From assembly GCA_946183915.1 (NCBI GenBank), contig CAMHDJ010000011.1:1-64000 (forward strand): 64,000 nucleotides of DNA, given 5' to 3'. The position numbers were made by a program, and so were the translations under genes. The DNA is from an uncultured Bacteroidales bacterium (lineage in GTDB: Bacteria > Bacteroidota > Bacteroidia > Bacteroidales > P3). Below, in pieces: positions 1 to 7,929 of the stretch (positions are counted from its first letter, which is position 1; every line of letters starts with the position of its first letter). The notes under the pieces are model-generated. The model saw nothing but the letters and a program-made list of their open reading frames with translations. It searched no databases and was not told the origin of the DNA.

Positions 1-31
1 CGGAGAACGACCCACCCCGCACAAGGATTTT

Positions 32-225
32 AACGGCGAATTACTCGAAGAACTCGAAGCTACGCAGGCTTTTATAACGGCGAATTGTGCTAATTACTCG
101 AATGCTACGCAGGCTGGTTTCAGCGAATTACTCGAATGGTCTGCGCAAGCATTCGAGTAATTCGCAAAACAAGAAGATCTAATAGCGACCTGCGTAGCTT
201 CGAGTTCTTCGAGTAATTCGCCGTT
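32..225. repeat. MITE-like nested inverted repeat
   Basis: Positions 32-68 and 189-225 are perfect 37-bp inverted copies, each beginning or ending with AACGGCGAATTACTCGAA. Inside them, 123-138 and 150-165 form a second perfect 16-bp hairpin (GCGAATTACTCGAATG with an 11-nt loop). No open reading frame is present. A shorter relative lies at 11733-11847 and a decayed one at 31140-31240. Each of the three is immediately followed by the palindromic element described in the next entry, so the two modules travel together. The structure resembles a non-autonomous mobile hairpin element, but no target-site duplication is clear. The first 30 bases resemble 49655-49685. Confidence 0.75.
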
Positions 226-450
226 TTACAAAAATTAAGTAAAATTAGGTTAAAAAATTAGATCGTGCACGATCTATTTTGCACCTTTAACTATTTCTAA
301 ACGAGACGTCTAAGGGTTCGGAAGGGTGCAAACCATGCTGGAAAACTCGCAAAACGCTGACAGGGCAAGGGTTTTGCCCTGGTTTTAAGAGAGTCATCAG
401 GGAGTCATCAGGGAGCCACCTAGTAACCATGGGCATTTCGGAGGGGTGGA
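226..450 (+). repeat. Composite intergenic element, copy 1
   Basis: First of five copies (others 11851-12065, 24613-24840 reverse, 31241-31468, 49733-49960). Order of parts: an A/T-rich lead, a palindrome (perfect over 259-276, core AGATCGTGCACGATCT), a conserved block ending in a 17-codon open frame (335-388) that contains the hairpin CAGGGCAA/TTGCCCTG, two to three 11-bp units AGTCATCAGGG, and a GGAGGGG tail. It lies directly upstream of the GNAT-HD gene. Function is unknown. Confidence 0.8.
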
Positions 451-488
451 GAACGACACAGGACGTCGACCGTCGGCACGGGCGTCGA

Positions 489-516
489 CACAATAAATGG
501 CGGAGCGCTGCGTTAT
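489..516 (+). promoter_or_regulatory. Candidate alternative-sigma promoter (CACAAT-N16-CGTTAT)
   Basis: CACAAT at 489-494 and CGTTAT at 511-516 are 16 bp apart. The same pair with 16-17 bp spacing precedes four other genes in this window. A transcript starting 6-8 bases after CGTTAT would begin at about the ATG at 524, giving a leaderless message. This supports the 524 start over the in-frame ATGs at 497 and 515, which would lie inside the promoter. Confidence 0.45.
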
Positions 517-523
517 GCCCCAC

Positions 524-1675
524 ATGAACCGATACCAGATACGCCCGACTACGGTGCTCGACGTCGATGCCGTGATGGCGATGTACGACCACTCGCGCGC
601 CCTGATGCGCGCCGAGGGCAACAGCACCCAGTGGGTGGGCTACCCCACGCGCGAGCAGCTGCAGGCCGACATGAGAGGTCGGAGCTCGTTTTTGGTCCTC
701 GACGGCCACCGGCCGGTGGGCACCTTCGCCCTGGTGGCCGGCGCGGAACCCACCTACGGCCGCATCGATCACGGGCGCTGGCTCGACCCGTCGAGCCCCT
801 ACGCCACGCTGCACCGCATGGCCAAGGTCGACGGGGCCCACGGCGTGGCGGCGGCGATGTTCGACTTCGCCAAGCGGCGCCACCGCCACCTCCGCATCGA
901 CACGCACGAGAGCAACCGCACCATGCGGCACCTCGTGGCGGCGGCGGGCTTTGTGCACTGCGGCACGGTCTACATGGCCGACGGCACCGAGCGGCTGGCC
1001 TACGAGTGGTGGCGATGGGACGAGGTGGGGGCCGACCTGCAGGAGTGGGTGGAGAGCGAGGTGCTGCCGCGCTACGAGGCCTTCGACGCGGCCCACCGCA
1101 CCGACCACGCACGCCGCGTCGTGGCTCGCGCCATGCTGCTGCTGCCCTCGGCGGCCACCTATGTGGCGGCGGCGATGCACGACCTGGGCCTGGCCGAGGG
1201 GCGCGAGGAGCACCACCGCGCCTCGGGCCGCATCGTCAGGCAATGCCGCGAGCTGCGGCGATGGTTCTCGGAGAGCGACGTGGAGCTCATCGCCCAGGCC
1301 GCCGAGGACCACCGCGCCTCGGCCACCGGCGAGCCGCGGTCGCTCCTGGGGCGCGTCGTGGCCGAGGCCGACCGCGACGTGGAGCCCGAGCGCATCGTGC
1401 GCCGCACGGTGGAGTACGGCCTCACCCACTACCCCACCCTCGACCGCGAGGGCCACTGGCAGCGCACGCTGGAGCACCTGCACGAGAAGTATGCCGAGGG
1501 GGGCTACATCCGGCTGTGGCTCGACGGCACGGCGGCCTCGGGCGGGCTCACCTCGCCCAACGCCGCCCCCCTGGCCGAGCTGCGCGCCCTGATCGCCGAC
1601 CGCGATCGCCTGCGCACCCTCTTCGACACGCTCTTCGACGCGCTCCGCCCCTCCGCTTTAAACCTTAAACTTTAA
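524..1675 (+). CDS. GNAT acetyltransferase-HD phosphohydrolase fusion protein
   Basis: A 383-residue two-domain protein. Residues 1 to about 155 look like a GNAT N-acetyltransferase (opening IRPTTVLDVDAV, a VDGAHGVAAAMFDFA stretch in the acetyl-CoA region, and NRTMRHLVAAAGF near the end of the fold). Residues from about 185 to 330 look like an HD metal-dependent phosphohydrolase, with HRTDHARRV and then MHDLGL supplying the His and His-Asp ligands. The substrate of neither domain can be read from the sequence. The last residues (ALNLKL) are encoded by a short-period TTAAACC repeat that runs on into the intergenic gap. The 524 start is chosen because the CACAAT-N16-CGTTAT motif would place transcription there; 497 or 515 are alternatives. 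The DUF456 gene follows 21 bases later and may be cotranscribed. Confidence 0.75.
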   Translation: MNRYQIRPTTVLDVDAVMAMYDHSRALMRAEGNSTQWVGYPTREQLQADMRGRSSFLVLDGHRPVGTFALVAGAEPTYGRIDHGRWLDPSSPYATLHRMAKVDGAHGVAAAMFDFAKRRHRHLRIDTHESNRTMRHLVAAAGFVHCGTVYMADGTERLAYEWWRWDEVGADLQEWVESEVLPRYEAFDAAHRTDHARRVVARAMLLLPSAATYVAAAMHDLGLAEGREEHHRASGRIVRQCRELRRWFSESDVELIAQAAEDHRASATGEPRSLLGRVVAEADRDVEPERIVRRTVEYGLTHYPTLDREGHWQRTLEHLHEKYAEGGYIRLWLDGTAASGGLTSPNAAPLAELRALIADRDRLRTLFDTLFDALRPSALNLKL

Positions 1676-1696
1676 ACCTTAAACCTTGAACCAAAC

Positions 1697-2188
1697 ATGA
1701 ATACAGCATTGATCATTCTGGCCTTTGTGTGCCTGTTGGTGGCCGTGGTGGCCGTCTTTCTGCCGGTGCCGCCGGCGGTGCCGGTGGCGTGGCTGGGCCT
1801 GCTGCTGGCGCGCCTGAGCGGCTATGCCGACGTGAGCAACGGCTGGCTCATCTGGAGCGCCGTGGTCGGCGTGGTGCTGATGGTGCTCGACTACGTCTTT
1901 CCGCTGCTCACCACGCGGCGCTTCGGCGGCTCGAAATATGGCGTCTGGGGCTGCATGGTGGGCCTGGTGCTGGCCGTCGTAGGCCTCCCCTTCGGGCCCA
2001 CGGGCCTGCTGGGCGTCTTCTTCTGGCCCTTCGCGGGGGCCTTCGTGGGCGAGATGATCAAACAGCAAGACCTTCAGCCCGCGCTGCGTGCCGCCGTGGG
2101 ATCGTTCCTCGGCATGATGGCAGGCATCGTGGTGAAGGTGGTCTACTGCGTGGTGCTGCTGGTCTTCGTGGCCGTCAAACTGCTCTAG
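1697..2188 (+). CDS. DUF456 family membrane protein
   Basis: A 163-residue, very hydrophobic protein with about four to five membrane helices and the glycine-rich pattern of the DUF456 family, including LPFGPTGLLGVFFWPFAGAFVGE around residues 98-120. Members of this family are small inner-membrane proteins of unknown function. It starts 21 bases after the GNAT-HD gene and ends 4 bases before the convergent apt stop codon. Transfer of function from the upstream gene is not justified. Confidence 0.75.
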   Translation: MNTALIILAFVCLLVAVVAVFLPVPPAVPVAWLGLLLARLSGYADVSNGWLIWSAVVGVVLMVLDYVFPLLTTRRFGGSKYGVWGCMVGLVLAVVGLPFGPTGLLGVFFWPFAGAFVGEMIKQQDLQPALRAAVGSFLGMMAGIVVKVVYCVVLLVFVAVKLL

Positions 2189-2192
2189 CGGG

Positions 2193-2756
2193 CTACTCCA
2201 CCCCCTCGAGGCTCATCAGCGAATGCACCGGAGCGATGGGCTCGATCACCCGTCGGCCGCCCAGCGCGGGCAGTTCGACCAGGAAGACGAACTCCTTGAC
2301 GCGGATGCGACGGCCGCCGATGGTCTGCTGCTGCAGCGAGTCGACGATGCCACGCACGGTGCCGCCGGTGGCCAGCAGGTCGTCGAGGACGGTCACCTCG
2401 ATGCAGTCGCCGCTGGCGGGGGCTGCCGCCAAGTCGCTCCGACGGTAGAAGAGCTCGTCGCTTCCGTACTCCTTCTCTATCTCCACCCGAACCAAGTCGC
2501 CCTCGGCAAAGGGCAGTTTGCCCTTCTTACGGAAGGGGACGATGGTCTGCACGTGGTCGCTCACGGCCAGCAAGGGGGCGGCGAAGAGGAAGCCACGGGC
2601 CTCGACCGTGGCCACCGTCGGGGCGGTGCACCAGCGGTCGATCTGGGCGATGGCCTCGCCAAAGGCCTTCTTGTCGTTCAGGAACGGCAACACATCGATG
2701 AAGTCAATCCCCGGCTTGGGGAAATCAGGGTAGTGCTTGATGATACTCTCGAACAT
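2193..2756 (-). CDS. apt: Adenine phosphoribosyltransferase
   Basis: Converts adenine and PRPP to AMP and pyrophosphate in purine salvage, in the cytosol. The 187-residue protein begins with the family pattern YPDFPKPGIDFIDV, has ARGF in the adenine-binding region (about residues 53-56), PFRKKGKLP in the flexible loop, and the PRPP-binding motif VLDDLLATGGT at about 122-132. Length is usual for Apt. It is the last gene of the reverse-strand group alkaline phosphatase / AtoE-like / apt, starting 37 bases after the transporter stop. It converges with the DUF456 gene. Confidence 0.95.
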   Translation of the reverse strand: MFESIIKHYPDFPKPGIDFIDVLPFLNDKKAFGEAIAQIDRWCTAPTVATVEARGFLFAAPLLAVSDHVQTIVPFRKKGKLPFAEGDLVRVEIEKEYGSDELFYRRSDLAAAPASGDCIEVTVLDDLLATGGTVRGIVDSLQQQTIGGRRIRVKEFVFLVELPALGGRRVIEPIAPVHSLMSLEGVE

Positions 2757-2793
2757 ATAGCGTGGTTGTTTTGTTTTCTAAAGCTATCAAGAC

Positions 2794-4143
2794 CTATAGG
2801 GCCCAAATCACCAATCCGCCGCAGATGACGGCGCCGCTGACCAGGAGGTCGATCAGGCAGTAGCCCATGATGTCCTTGGCGCTGAGCTTGGCGATGGCCA
2901 GGGCCGGCAGGGCCCAGAAGGGCTGGATGAGGTTAGTCCAGGCGTCGCCCCAGGCGATGGCGGTGCCTGTGAGGCCCGGATCGACCCCGAGGTCGGCCCC
3001 GGCGGTGAACATGATGGGGGCCTGGATGGCCCAATGGCCGCCGCCGCTGGGCACGAAGAGGTTGAGCAAGGCTGCACAAAGGAAGGTGAGCAGCGGGTAG
3101 GTGGTGGGGTTGGAGATGCGGATGCAGGCGTCGGCGATCACCGTGCCCATGCAGATGCCGCTGGCACCGATGCCGGTGATGATGCCCATGATGCCGGCGT
3201 AGAAGGGGAACTGGAGGATGATGCCGCTGGCGCCGGAGGCGGCTTTGCCGAAGGCGCGCACGTAGGCCACCGGCGTGCCGTGCAGCAAGAGGCCCAGAGC
3301 GAGGAAGATCATGATGACCGCCCCAAGGTCGAGGCTGCCGCCCCGGAAGCCCAATCGAACCACGAGGAAGACGATGAACATCAGGGCGATGAGCCATGAG
3401 AGCAGCGGACTCCGCTCCAGGCGCTGGGCGGGGGTGGGCTTGTCGGTCGGGATGGACGGATCGGACACGTCCGACGCGTCGGACAGCAGGTCGGGGTTCA
3501 CCACGAAGACGTCCTTCTTGGGGTGCATCAGGGTGTTGGCGAGGGTGATGCCGACGATGGTGAGAAGCACCATGACGAGGTTGTGCGGGTCGAGGATGGT
3601 CTGCGCCACGGGCACCGGGGCGGTGAGGGCGCCGTTGGTGGCGACGGCGAGGGCCTCGCCGGGGGTGGCCATGGTGAGGGGGATGGAGCCGGAGAGGCCG
3701 GCGTGCCACACGACGAAGCCGCTGTAGGCCGAGGCGATGAGCAGGCGATAGTCGACGCCTTGCATCTGGCGGGCGATCTCCTTGGCAAAGATGACGCCCA
3801 CGATGAGGCCGAAGCCCCAGTTGAGCCAGCAGGCGACGGCGGAGGTGACGGTGACCAGTGCGATGGCGGCCGCCGGGGTGCGCGGCACGCGCGCCAGGGC
3901 CGTGATGGCCCGTTTGATGGCCGGCGCCGAGGCCAGCGTGGAGCCGCAGACCAGCACCAGGGCCATCTGCATGGCGAAGGCCAGCAGGTTCCACACGCCA
4001 CCGCCCCAGTGTTCGACCACCTCGAGCGGGGTCTGACGGCAGATGGGCATGGCCAGCAGGGCGGCCACAAAGGTGAGTACGATGGCAAAAATGAAGGGTT
4101 CGGGCAGCCATCGCTGCACCAGTCGGACGCAGAATTTAATCAT
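2794..4143 (-). CDS. AtoE-type short-chain fatty acid transporter
   Basis: A 449-residue integral membrane protein with roughly ten to twelve helices and the pattern of the AtoE / short-chain fatty acid transporter family (WGGGVWNLLAFAMQMALVLVCG near the N-terminus, GFVVWHAGLSGSIPL, FVPSGGGHWAIQAPIM near the C-terminus). Family members import or export acetate, butyrate or acetoacetate. A cytoplasmic loop around residues 215-235 is made of Ser-Asp units (DASDVSDPS) encoded by a short repeat of GTCCGAC-like units, a feature shared with several other proteins here. It follows the alkaline phosphatase gene after 27 bases. Confidence 0.85.
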   Translation of the reverse strand: MIKFCVRLVQRWLPEPFIFAIVLTFVAALLAMPICRQTPLEVVEHWGGGVWNLLAFAMQMALVLVCGSTLASAPAIKRAITALARVPRTPAAAIALVTVTSAVACWLNWGFGLIVGVIFAKEIARQMQGVDYRLLIASAYSGFVVWHAGLSGSIPLTMATPGEALAVATNGALTAPVPVAQTILDPHNLVMVLLTIVGITLANTLMHPKKDVFVVNPDLLSDASDVSDPSIPTDKPTPAQRLERSPLLSWLIALMFIVFLVVRLGFRGGSLDLGAVIMIFLALGLLLHGTPVAYVRAFGKAASGASGIILQFPFYAGIMGIITGIGASGICMGTVIADACIRISNPTTYPLLTFLCAALLNLFVPSGGGHWAIQAPIMFTAGADLGVDPGLTGTAIAWGDAWTNLIQPFWALPALAIAKLSAKDIMGYCLIDLLVSGAVICGGLVIWAL

Positions 4144-4170
4144 TAGCGATTAGTGATGGGTGATTAGTGA

Positions 4171-5247
4171 CTAGAGGGCCCAGCCCATGAGCTGGCGGAT
4201 CTTGCGGGGGATGTCGGTGTTCTGCTGGATGCCGGTGAAGCGTTCGGCGCCGGGGCCGAAGGCCAGCACGGGGACCATGCAGCCGGTGTGGCTGCCCCAG
4301 AGGTAGCGCACGTCGTTGGTGCCGGCCTCGATGTCGCCGTCGGGCAGGGTGAGGCCGCCGGTCTCGTGGTCGGCGGTGACCACGACGAGGGTCTGGCCGT
4401 CCTGCTCGGCCCAGTCGAGCACGGCGTGGAGCATCAGCTCGAAGTCGGCCAGCTCGGCGCGCATGTAGGCCGAGTCGTTGTTGTGGCAGGCCCAGTCGAT
4501 CTGCGAGCCCTCGATCATCATGGCGAAGCCCTTGGGGTTGCGGCCCAGCAATTCGATGGCCTTCATCGAGCAGGGGCGCAGCACATCGCCGCGCTCGGGC
4601 TCGGGCAGCGGGTCGCCGTCGTAGAGGAGCCCCACCAGGCGGTCGCCGCCGAAGGCCAGGACGCTGTCGAGCGAGCGGGCCACGGTGTAGCCGCGGCGCG
4701 CCAGCGTGTCGAGCGGCGCCAGGCCGTCCTTGCGGTTCTCGGGCAGGAAATACTTGTAGCCCCCGCCGATCATCACCTCGTGGCGGCACTGGGCGAGCTG
4801 GAGGCTCAGCGTGTCGTACATCTTGCGATAGGGCACGTGGCCGTAGGTCGAGGCGGGGGTGGCGTCCATGGCGTCGCTGGTCACCACGAAGCCGGTGGAG
4901 AGGCCGGCGTCGGCCGCGTCGTCGAAGAGGGTGCGGTGGCGGGTGGAGTCGGGCGCCCAGTTGACGTGGTAGTTCTCCACCTTGCTGCCGGTGGTGAGGG
5001 CCGTGCCGCCGGCCGACGAGTCGGTGCGGTACTTGTCGAGCGAGTAGGTGCGCGAGAAACCCGTCACCGGGAAGCGCAGGAAAGCCGAGTTGTCGGCCCC
5101 GGCGGCCACCACCGAAGCGTAGACCTGGGCCACGCCCATGCCGTCGCCGACAATGAGAATCACGTTCTTGGGGCCTTTTTCGGCCGGCCGTGCGCAGCCG
5201 CACAGCAGCACCGCCGCGGCCAGCAGCGAGAAGAGAAGTCGTTTCAT
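4171..5247 (-). CDS. Alkaline phosphatase family lipoprotein
   Basis: A 358-residue exported phosphomonoesterase of the PhoA superfamily. The N-terminus is a lipoprotein signal with cleavage before Cys18 (LLCGC). Metal-site and catalytic motifs are visible: GDGMG at about 34-38, the nucleophile region TDSSAGG at 75-81 (Ser77), IEGSQIDWACH, TADHETGG and GSHTG. It is shorter than E. coli PhoA, as is common for Bacteroidetes members. It probably releases phosphate from sugar phosphates or nucleotides at the cell envelope. It leads the reverse-strand group with the AtoE-like transporter and apt. Confidence 0.93.
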   Translation of the reverse strand: MKRLLFSLLAAAVLLCGCARPAEKGPKNVILIVGDGMGVAQVYASVVAAGADNSAFLRFPVTGFSRTYSLDKYRTDSSAGGTALTTGSKVENYHVNWAPDSTRHRTLFDDAADAGLSTGFVVTSDAMDATPASTYGHVPYRKMYDTLSLQLAQCRHEVMIGGGYKYFLPENRKDGLAPLDTLARRGYTVARSLDSVLAFGGDRLVGLLYDGDPLPEPERGDVLRPCSMKAIELLGRNPKGFAMMIEGSQIDWACHNNDSAYMRAELADFELMLHAVLDWAEQDGQTLVVVTADHETGGLTLPDGDIEAGTNDVRYLWGSHTGCMVPVLAFGPGAERFTGIQQNTDIPRKIRQLMGWAL

Positions 5248-5278
5248 ATAGTTTCTATCTATTAATCATTTTGCGGTG

Positions 5279-5286
5279 CAAAAGTA
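5279..5286 (-). promoter_or_regulatory. -7 promoter box of the alkaline phosphatase gene
   Basis: On the reverse strand this reads TACTTTTG, matching the Bacteroides -7 consensus TAnnTTTG, 32 bases upstream of the start at 5247. A clear TTTG at -33 is not present at the expected spacing; the region is only T-rich. Confidence 0.55.
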
Positions 5287-5340
5287 CAAAAAAAAGATGT
5301 AACCGCCGAAAAAAAGCATTTCCACCCCCTCCGCGCCGTC

Positions 5341-5446
5341 CATCCCCTCTGCATCCCCTCTGCATCCCCTCTGCATCATCTCTGCATCATCCAGGCATCC
5401 TCCAGGCATCAACTAGGCATCATCTAGGCATCAACTAGGCATAAAT
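5341..5446 (+). repeat. Degenerate 11-bp direct repeat array 1
   Basis: About ten consecutive 11-bp units of the form GCATCnnnnnn. The variants are ordered: CCCTCT, CCCTCT, ATCTCT, ATCCAG, CTCCAG, then AACTAG or ATCTAG. Arrays at 19132-19261 and 39266-39395 repeat the same order. The CCCTCT end faces the reverse-strand promoter of the alkaline phosphatase gene about 55 bases away. Confidence 0.9.
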
Positions 5447-5557
5447 GCATCGCGGATGGGGTGTCGGTCCGCCGATGGCGGAAGCCCGAAAGGGCTCATC
5501 GTGGGGCCCTGCGGGAGGATGATTTCACCTTTTTATTCTTATATCATTTTTTTTTGC

Positions 5558-5565
5558 TATTTTTG
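5558..5565 (+). promoter_or_regulatory. -7 promoter box of the hemerythrin-LuxR operon
   Basis: TATTTTTG at 5558-5565 fits TAnnTTTG. The first plausible ATG (5570) is only 4 bases after the box, so the transcript is either leaderless or the real start is a later in-frame ATG (5582, 5597 or 5603). The -33 region is T-rich without a clean TTTG. Confidence 0.6.
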
Positions 5566-5569
5566 CCGC

Positions 5570-6427
5570 ATGAAACGAAGCATGTTCACTGGCCGTATGA
5601 AGATGGCCGACATGATAGCGTCGAACTACGACCTAATCCTTATGCTGCCTAGGTTTGGCATACCTCTTGGCTTTGGCGACAAGAGCGTCAAAGAGGTCTG
5701 TCGCGAGTGCGGCGTGGATGACAATTTCTTCCTGACGGTGTGCAATATTTACACTTTCGACGACTTCCAACCGGACGACGAGGAACTGGCTGCCATCGAC
5801 CGCCGCATGGTGGCCGAACACCTGCGGGCCAGCCACCGCTACTACATCGACGAGCGCCTGCCGCACCTGCAACACCACCTGGACCACATCGTGGAGCACG
5901 TCGGCGACCAGTCGGCGACCATCCTGAAGAAGTACTTTGCCGACTACTGCCGCGAGGTGCGCGACCATGTGCGCCGCGAGGAGCGCAACCTGATACAGAT
6001 GATCGAGAGCCTGGACGACAGCGAGAGCCGCAGCCGCGCCGTCACCGAACACTACCAAAAGAGCCACGACAACATCAAGGACAAGCTCTCGGACCTGACG
6101 CAGATCATCTACAAGTACATCCCCGGCGAGCGGCTGAACGAGGAGATGATGGAGCTGGTGTTCGACATACTGCAGCTGAGCCGCGACCTGGAGAAGCACG
6201 CCGCCATCGAGGAGATGCTGCTGCTGCCGCCCGAAGAATACGCCCTGAGCGAACGCGAACAGGAGGTGCTCGAGCTGGTGGCCCAAGGCCTCTCGAGCAA
6301 AGAGATCGCCCAGCGCCTCTCGATCGCCGTCAACACCGTCAACACCCACCGCAAGAGCATCACCCGCAAGACCGGCATCAAGAGCGTGGCCGGCCTGGCA
6401 GTGTACGCGATGCTGAAGAAGAATTAA
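5570..6427 (+). CDS. Hemerythrin-like sensor fused to LuxR-type DNA-binding domain
   Basis: A 285-residue predicted transcription regulator. Residues about 5-60 resemble the short N-terminal domain of ScdA/YtfE-type iron proteins (PRFGIPLGFGDKSVKEVCRECGV). Residues about 70-210 form a helical His-rich region with hemerythrin-type ligand candidates (ASHRYY, LQHHLDHI, RDHVRREE, KSHDNI). Residues about 225-285 are a LuxR/GerE helix-turn-helix (SEREQEVLELVAQGLSSKEI, then NTVNTHRKSI). Hemerythrin-type di-iron sites bind O2 or NO or respond to redox state, so this is plausibly a one-component gas or iron sensor. It heads a co-directional operon of Fe-S and Tat genes, 34 bases before the polyferredoxin. 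The ORF extends upstream to 5456 but that part overlaps the promoter. Confidence 0.85.
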   Translation: MKRSMFTGRMKMADMIASNYDLILMLPRFGIPLGFGDKSVKEVCRECGVDDNFFLTVCNIYTFDDFQPDDEELAAIDRRMVAEHLRASHRYYIDERLPHLQHHLDHIVEHVGDQSATILKKYFADYCREVRDHVRREERNLIQMIESLDDSESRSRAVTEHYQKSHDNIKDKLSDLTQIIYKYIPGERLNEEMMELVFDILQLSRDLEKHAAIEEMLLLPPEEYALSEREQEVLELVAQGLSSKEIAQRLSIAVNTVNTHRKSITRKTGIKSVAGLAVYAMLKKN

Positions 6428-6461
6428 GAGTCAAGAGTTAAAAGTCAAGAAATAATAGCTT

Positions 6462-7880
6462 ATGAAAGTACTGAAATACGTTCGCATTGTGCTGGCAGCG
6501 CTGATGCTGCTGGGAATCACCGCCCTGCTGCTCGACACCACGGGAGTGCTGCGCCACTGGCTGGGCTGGATGCCCAAGGTGCAGCTGCTGCCGGCCCTGC
6601 TGGCCGGCAACTTCCTCCTGGTGGCTGCCATGCTGGTGGTCACGCTGGTCATCGGCCGCTTCTACTGCGCCGTGGTGTGCCCCATGGGAGTCTTCCAGGA
6701 CATCTTCATCTGGATGCACAAACTCATCTTCGGCCGCAAACGCCCCTTCCACTACCGCAAGCCTTCCAACATGCTGCGCTACACGGTGATGGTGCTCTTC
6801 GCGCTGCTCATGGTGGGAGGCGTGAACATGTGCCTGAACGGCATGGTCGTACTGATAGCGCCCTACAGCGCCTATGCCCGCATGGTCACCGGACTGCACG
6901 CCAGCGGCACCATCCAGTGGGTGGCCATCATCACGCTGGTGGTCATCGGTCTGCTGAGCTTCACGATGGGACGCCTCTGGTGCAACACCGTCTGCCCCGT
7001 GGGCTCGCTGCTGAGCCTGGTGAGCCGCTACCGCCTGTTCGGCATCAAGATCGACGAGCAGAAGTGCGTCGGCTGCCACAAGTGCGAGCACGGCTGCAAG
7101 TCCATGTGTATCGACATCGAGCACAAGCGGGTGGACCACTCGCGCTGCGTCGACTGCTGGAACTGCCTCGGCGAGTGCAAGGTGGGTGCCATCAGCCTGG
7201 ACCGCATCAGCCATAAAAGCCACAAGGACCGCAGCCACACCACCTCCGATGCCGAGAGCGTCGACTCGAGCCGCCGCAAATTCCTAGCCACCACGGCTGC
7301 CGTGGGTGCCACGATGGCGGTGCAGGCCCAGGAGCAGAAGCTCGACGGCGGCCTGGCGGCCATCGTCGGCAGGACGGTACCCGAGCGCCTGATACCTCTC
7401 AAACCCTTCGGGGCCAAGGGCATCAAGTACTTCTCGTCCCACTGCACCAGCTGTCAGCTCTGCGTCAGCCAGTGCCCCGAGCATGTTCTGCGCCCCTCGA
7501 CCCGGCTGGAGACCCTGCTGCAACCCGAGATGAGCTACATCGACGGCTACTGCCGCACGTCCTGCACCCGCTGCAGCGAGGTGTGCCCCTCGGGAGCCAT
7601 ACTCCCCCTGACCAAGGAGGAGAAGACGGCCATCAGCATCGGTGTGGCCCTGGTGGCGAAGGGCAACTGTCTGTCGGCCACCGGCAAGGATCAGTGCGGT
7701 GCCTGTGCGCGCCACTGCCCGACAGCGGCCATCAGCATGGTGACCAACGAGCAGGGGCATCCGGTGCCGGCTGTCAACGAGGCACGCTGCCTCGGCTGCG
7801 GCGCCTGCGAGTACTACTGCCCCGCCCGCCCCGTAACGGCCATCCACGTCGCAGCCCGCGCCATTCACACGGAGATTTGA
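6462..7880 (+). CDS. Membrane polyferredoxin, NapH-NapG-like fusion with internal Tat motif
   Basis: A 472-residue Fe-S membrane protein. The first half has about four helices and two 12-residue Cys motifs on the cytoplasmic face of the NapH/CcoG type (CAVVCPMGVFQD, CNTVCPVGSLL), then two 4Fe-4S sites (CVGCHKCEHGC, CVDCWNCLGEC, residues about 200-245). A Ser/His linker follows, then a twin-arginine motif SRRKFLATT near residue 272 with a hydrophobic stretch ending VQAQ. The last 180 residues hold four more ferredoxin-type Cys groups (CTSCQLC, CTRCSEVC, CGACARHC, CLGCGACEYYC). This suggests electrons pass from quinol or cytosolic donors across the membrane to a Tat-exported ferredoxin part. 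TatA and TatC are encoded downstream in the same operon. Confidence 0.88.
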   Translation: MKVLKYVRIVLAALMLLGITALLLDTTGVLRHWLGWMPKVQLLPALLAGNFLLVAAMLVVTLVIGRFYCAVVCPMGVFQDIFIWMHKLIFGRKRPFHYRKPSNMLRYTVMVLFALLMVGGVNMCLNGMVVLIAPYSAYARMVTGLHASGTIQWVAIITLVVIGLLSFTMGRLWCNTVCPVGSLLSLVSRYRLFGIKIDEQKCVGCHKCEHGCKSMCIDIEHKRVDHSRCVDCWNCLGECKVGAISLDRISHKSHKDRSHTTSDAESVDSSRRKFLATTAAVGATMAVQAQEQKLDGGLAAIVGRTVPERLIPLKPFGAKGIKYFSSHCTSCQLCVSQCPEHVLRPSTRLETLLQPEMSYIDGYCRTSCTRCSEVCPSGAILPLTKEEKTAISIGVALVAKGNCLSATGKDQCGACARHCPTAAISMVTNEQGHPVPAVNEARCLGCGACEYYCPARPVTAIHVAARAIHTEI

Positions 7881-7929
7881 AAGGCCCGTCCCCCATTCTA
7901 TGGAAAAAAAACAAACAACAACAATAATA

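Noticed and set aside
287..1483. Long reverse-strand open frame opposite the GNAT-HD gene
   Set aside because: His/Val/Gly-rich shadow produced by high GC and codon bias of the forward gene; no domain, no start context.
5341..5446. CRISPR array
   Set aside because: Units are contiguous 11-mers without spacers, graded in sequence, and there are no cas genes.
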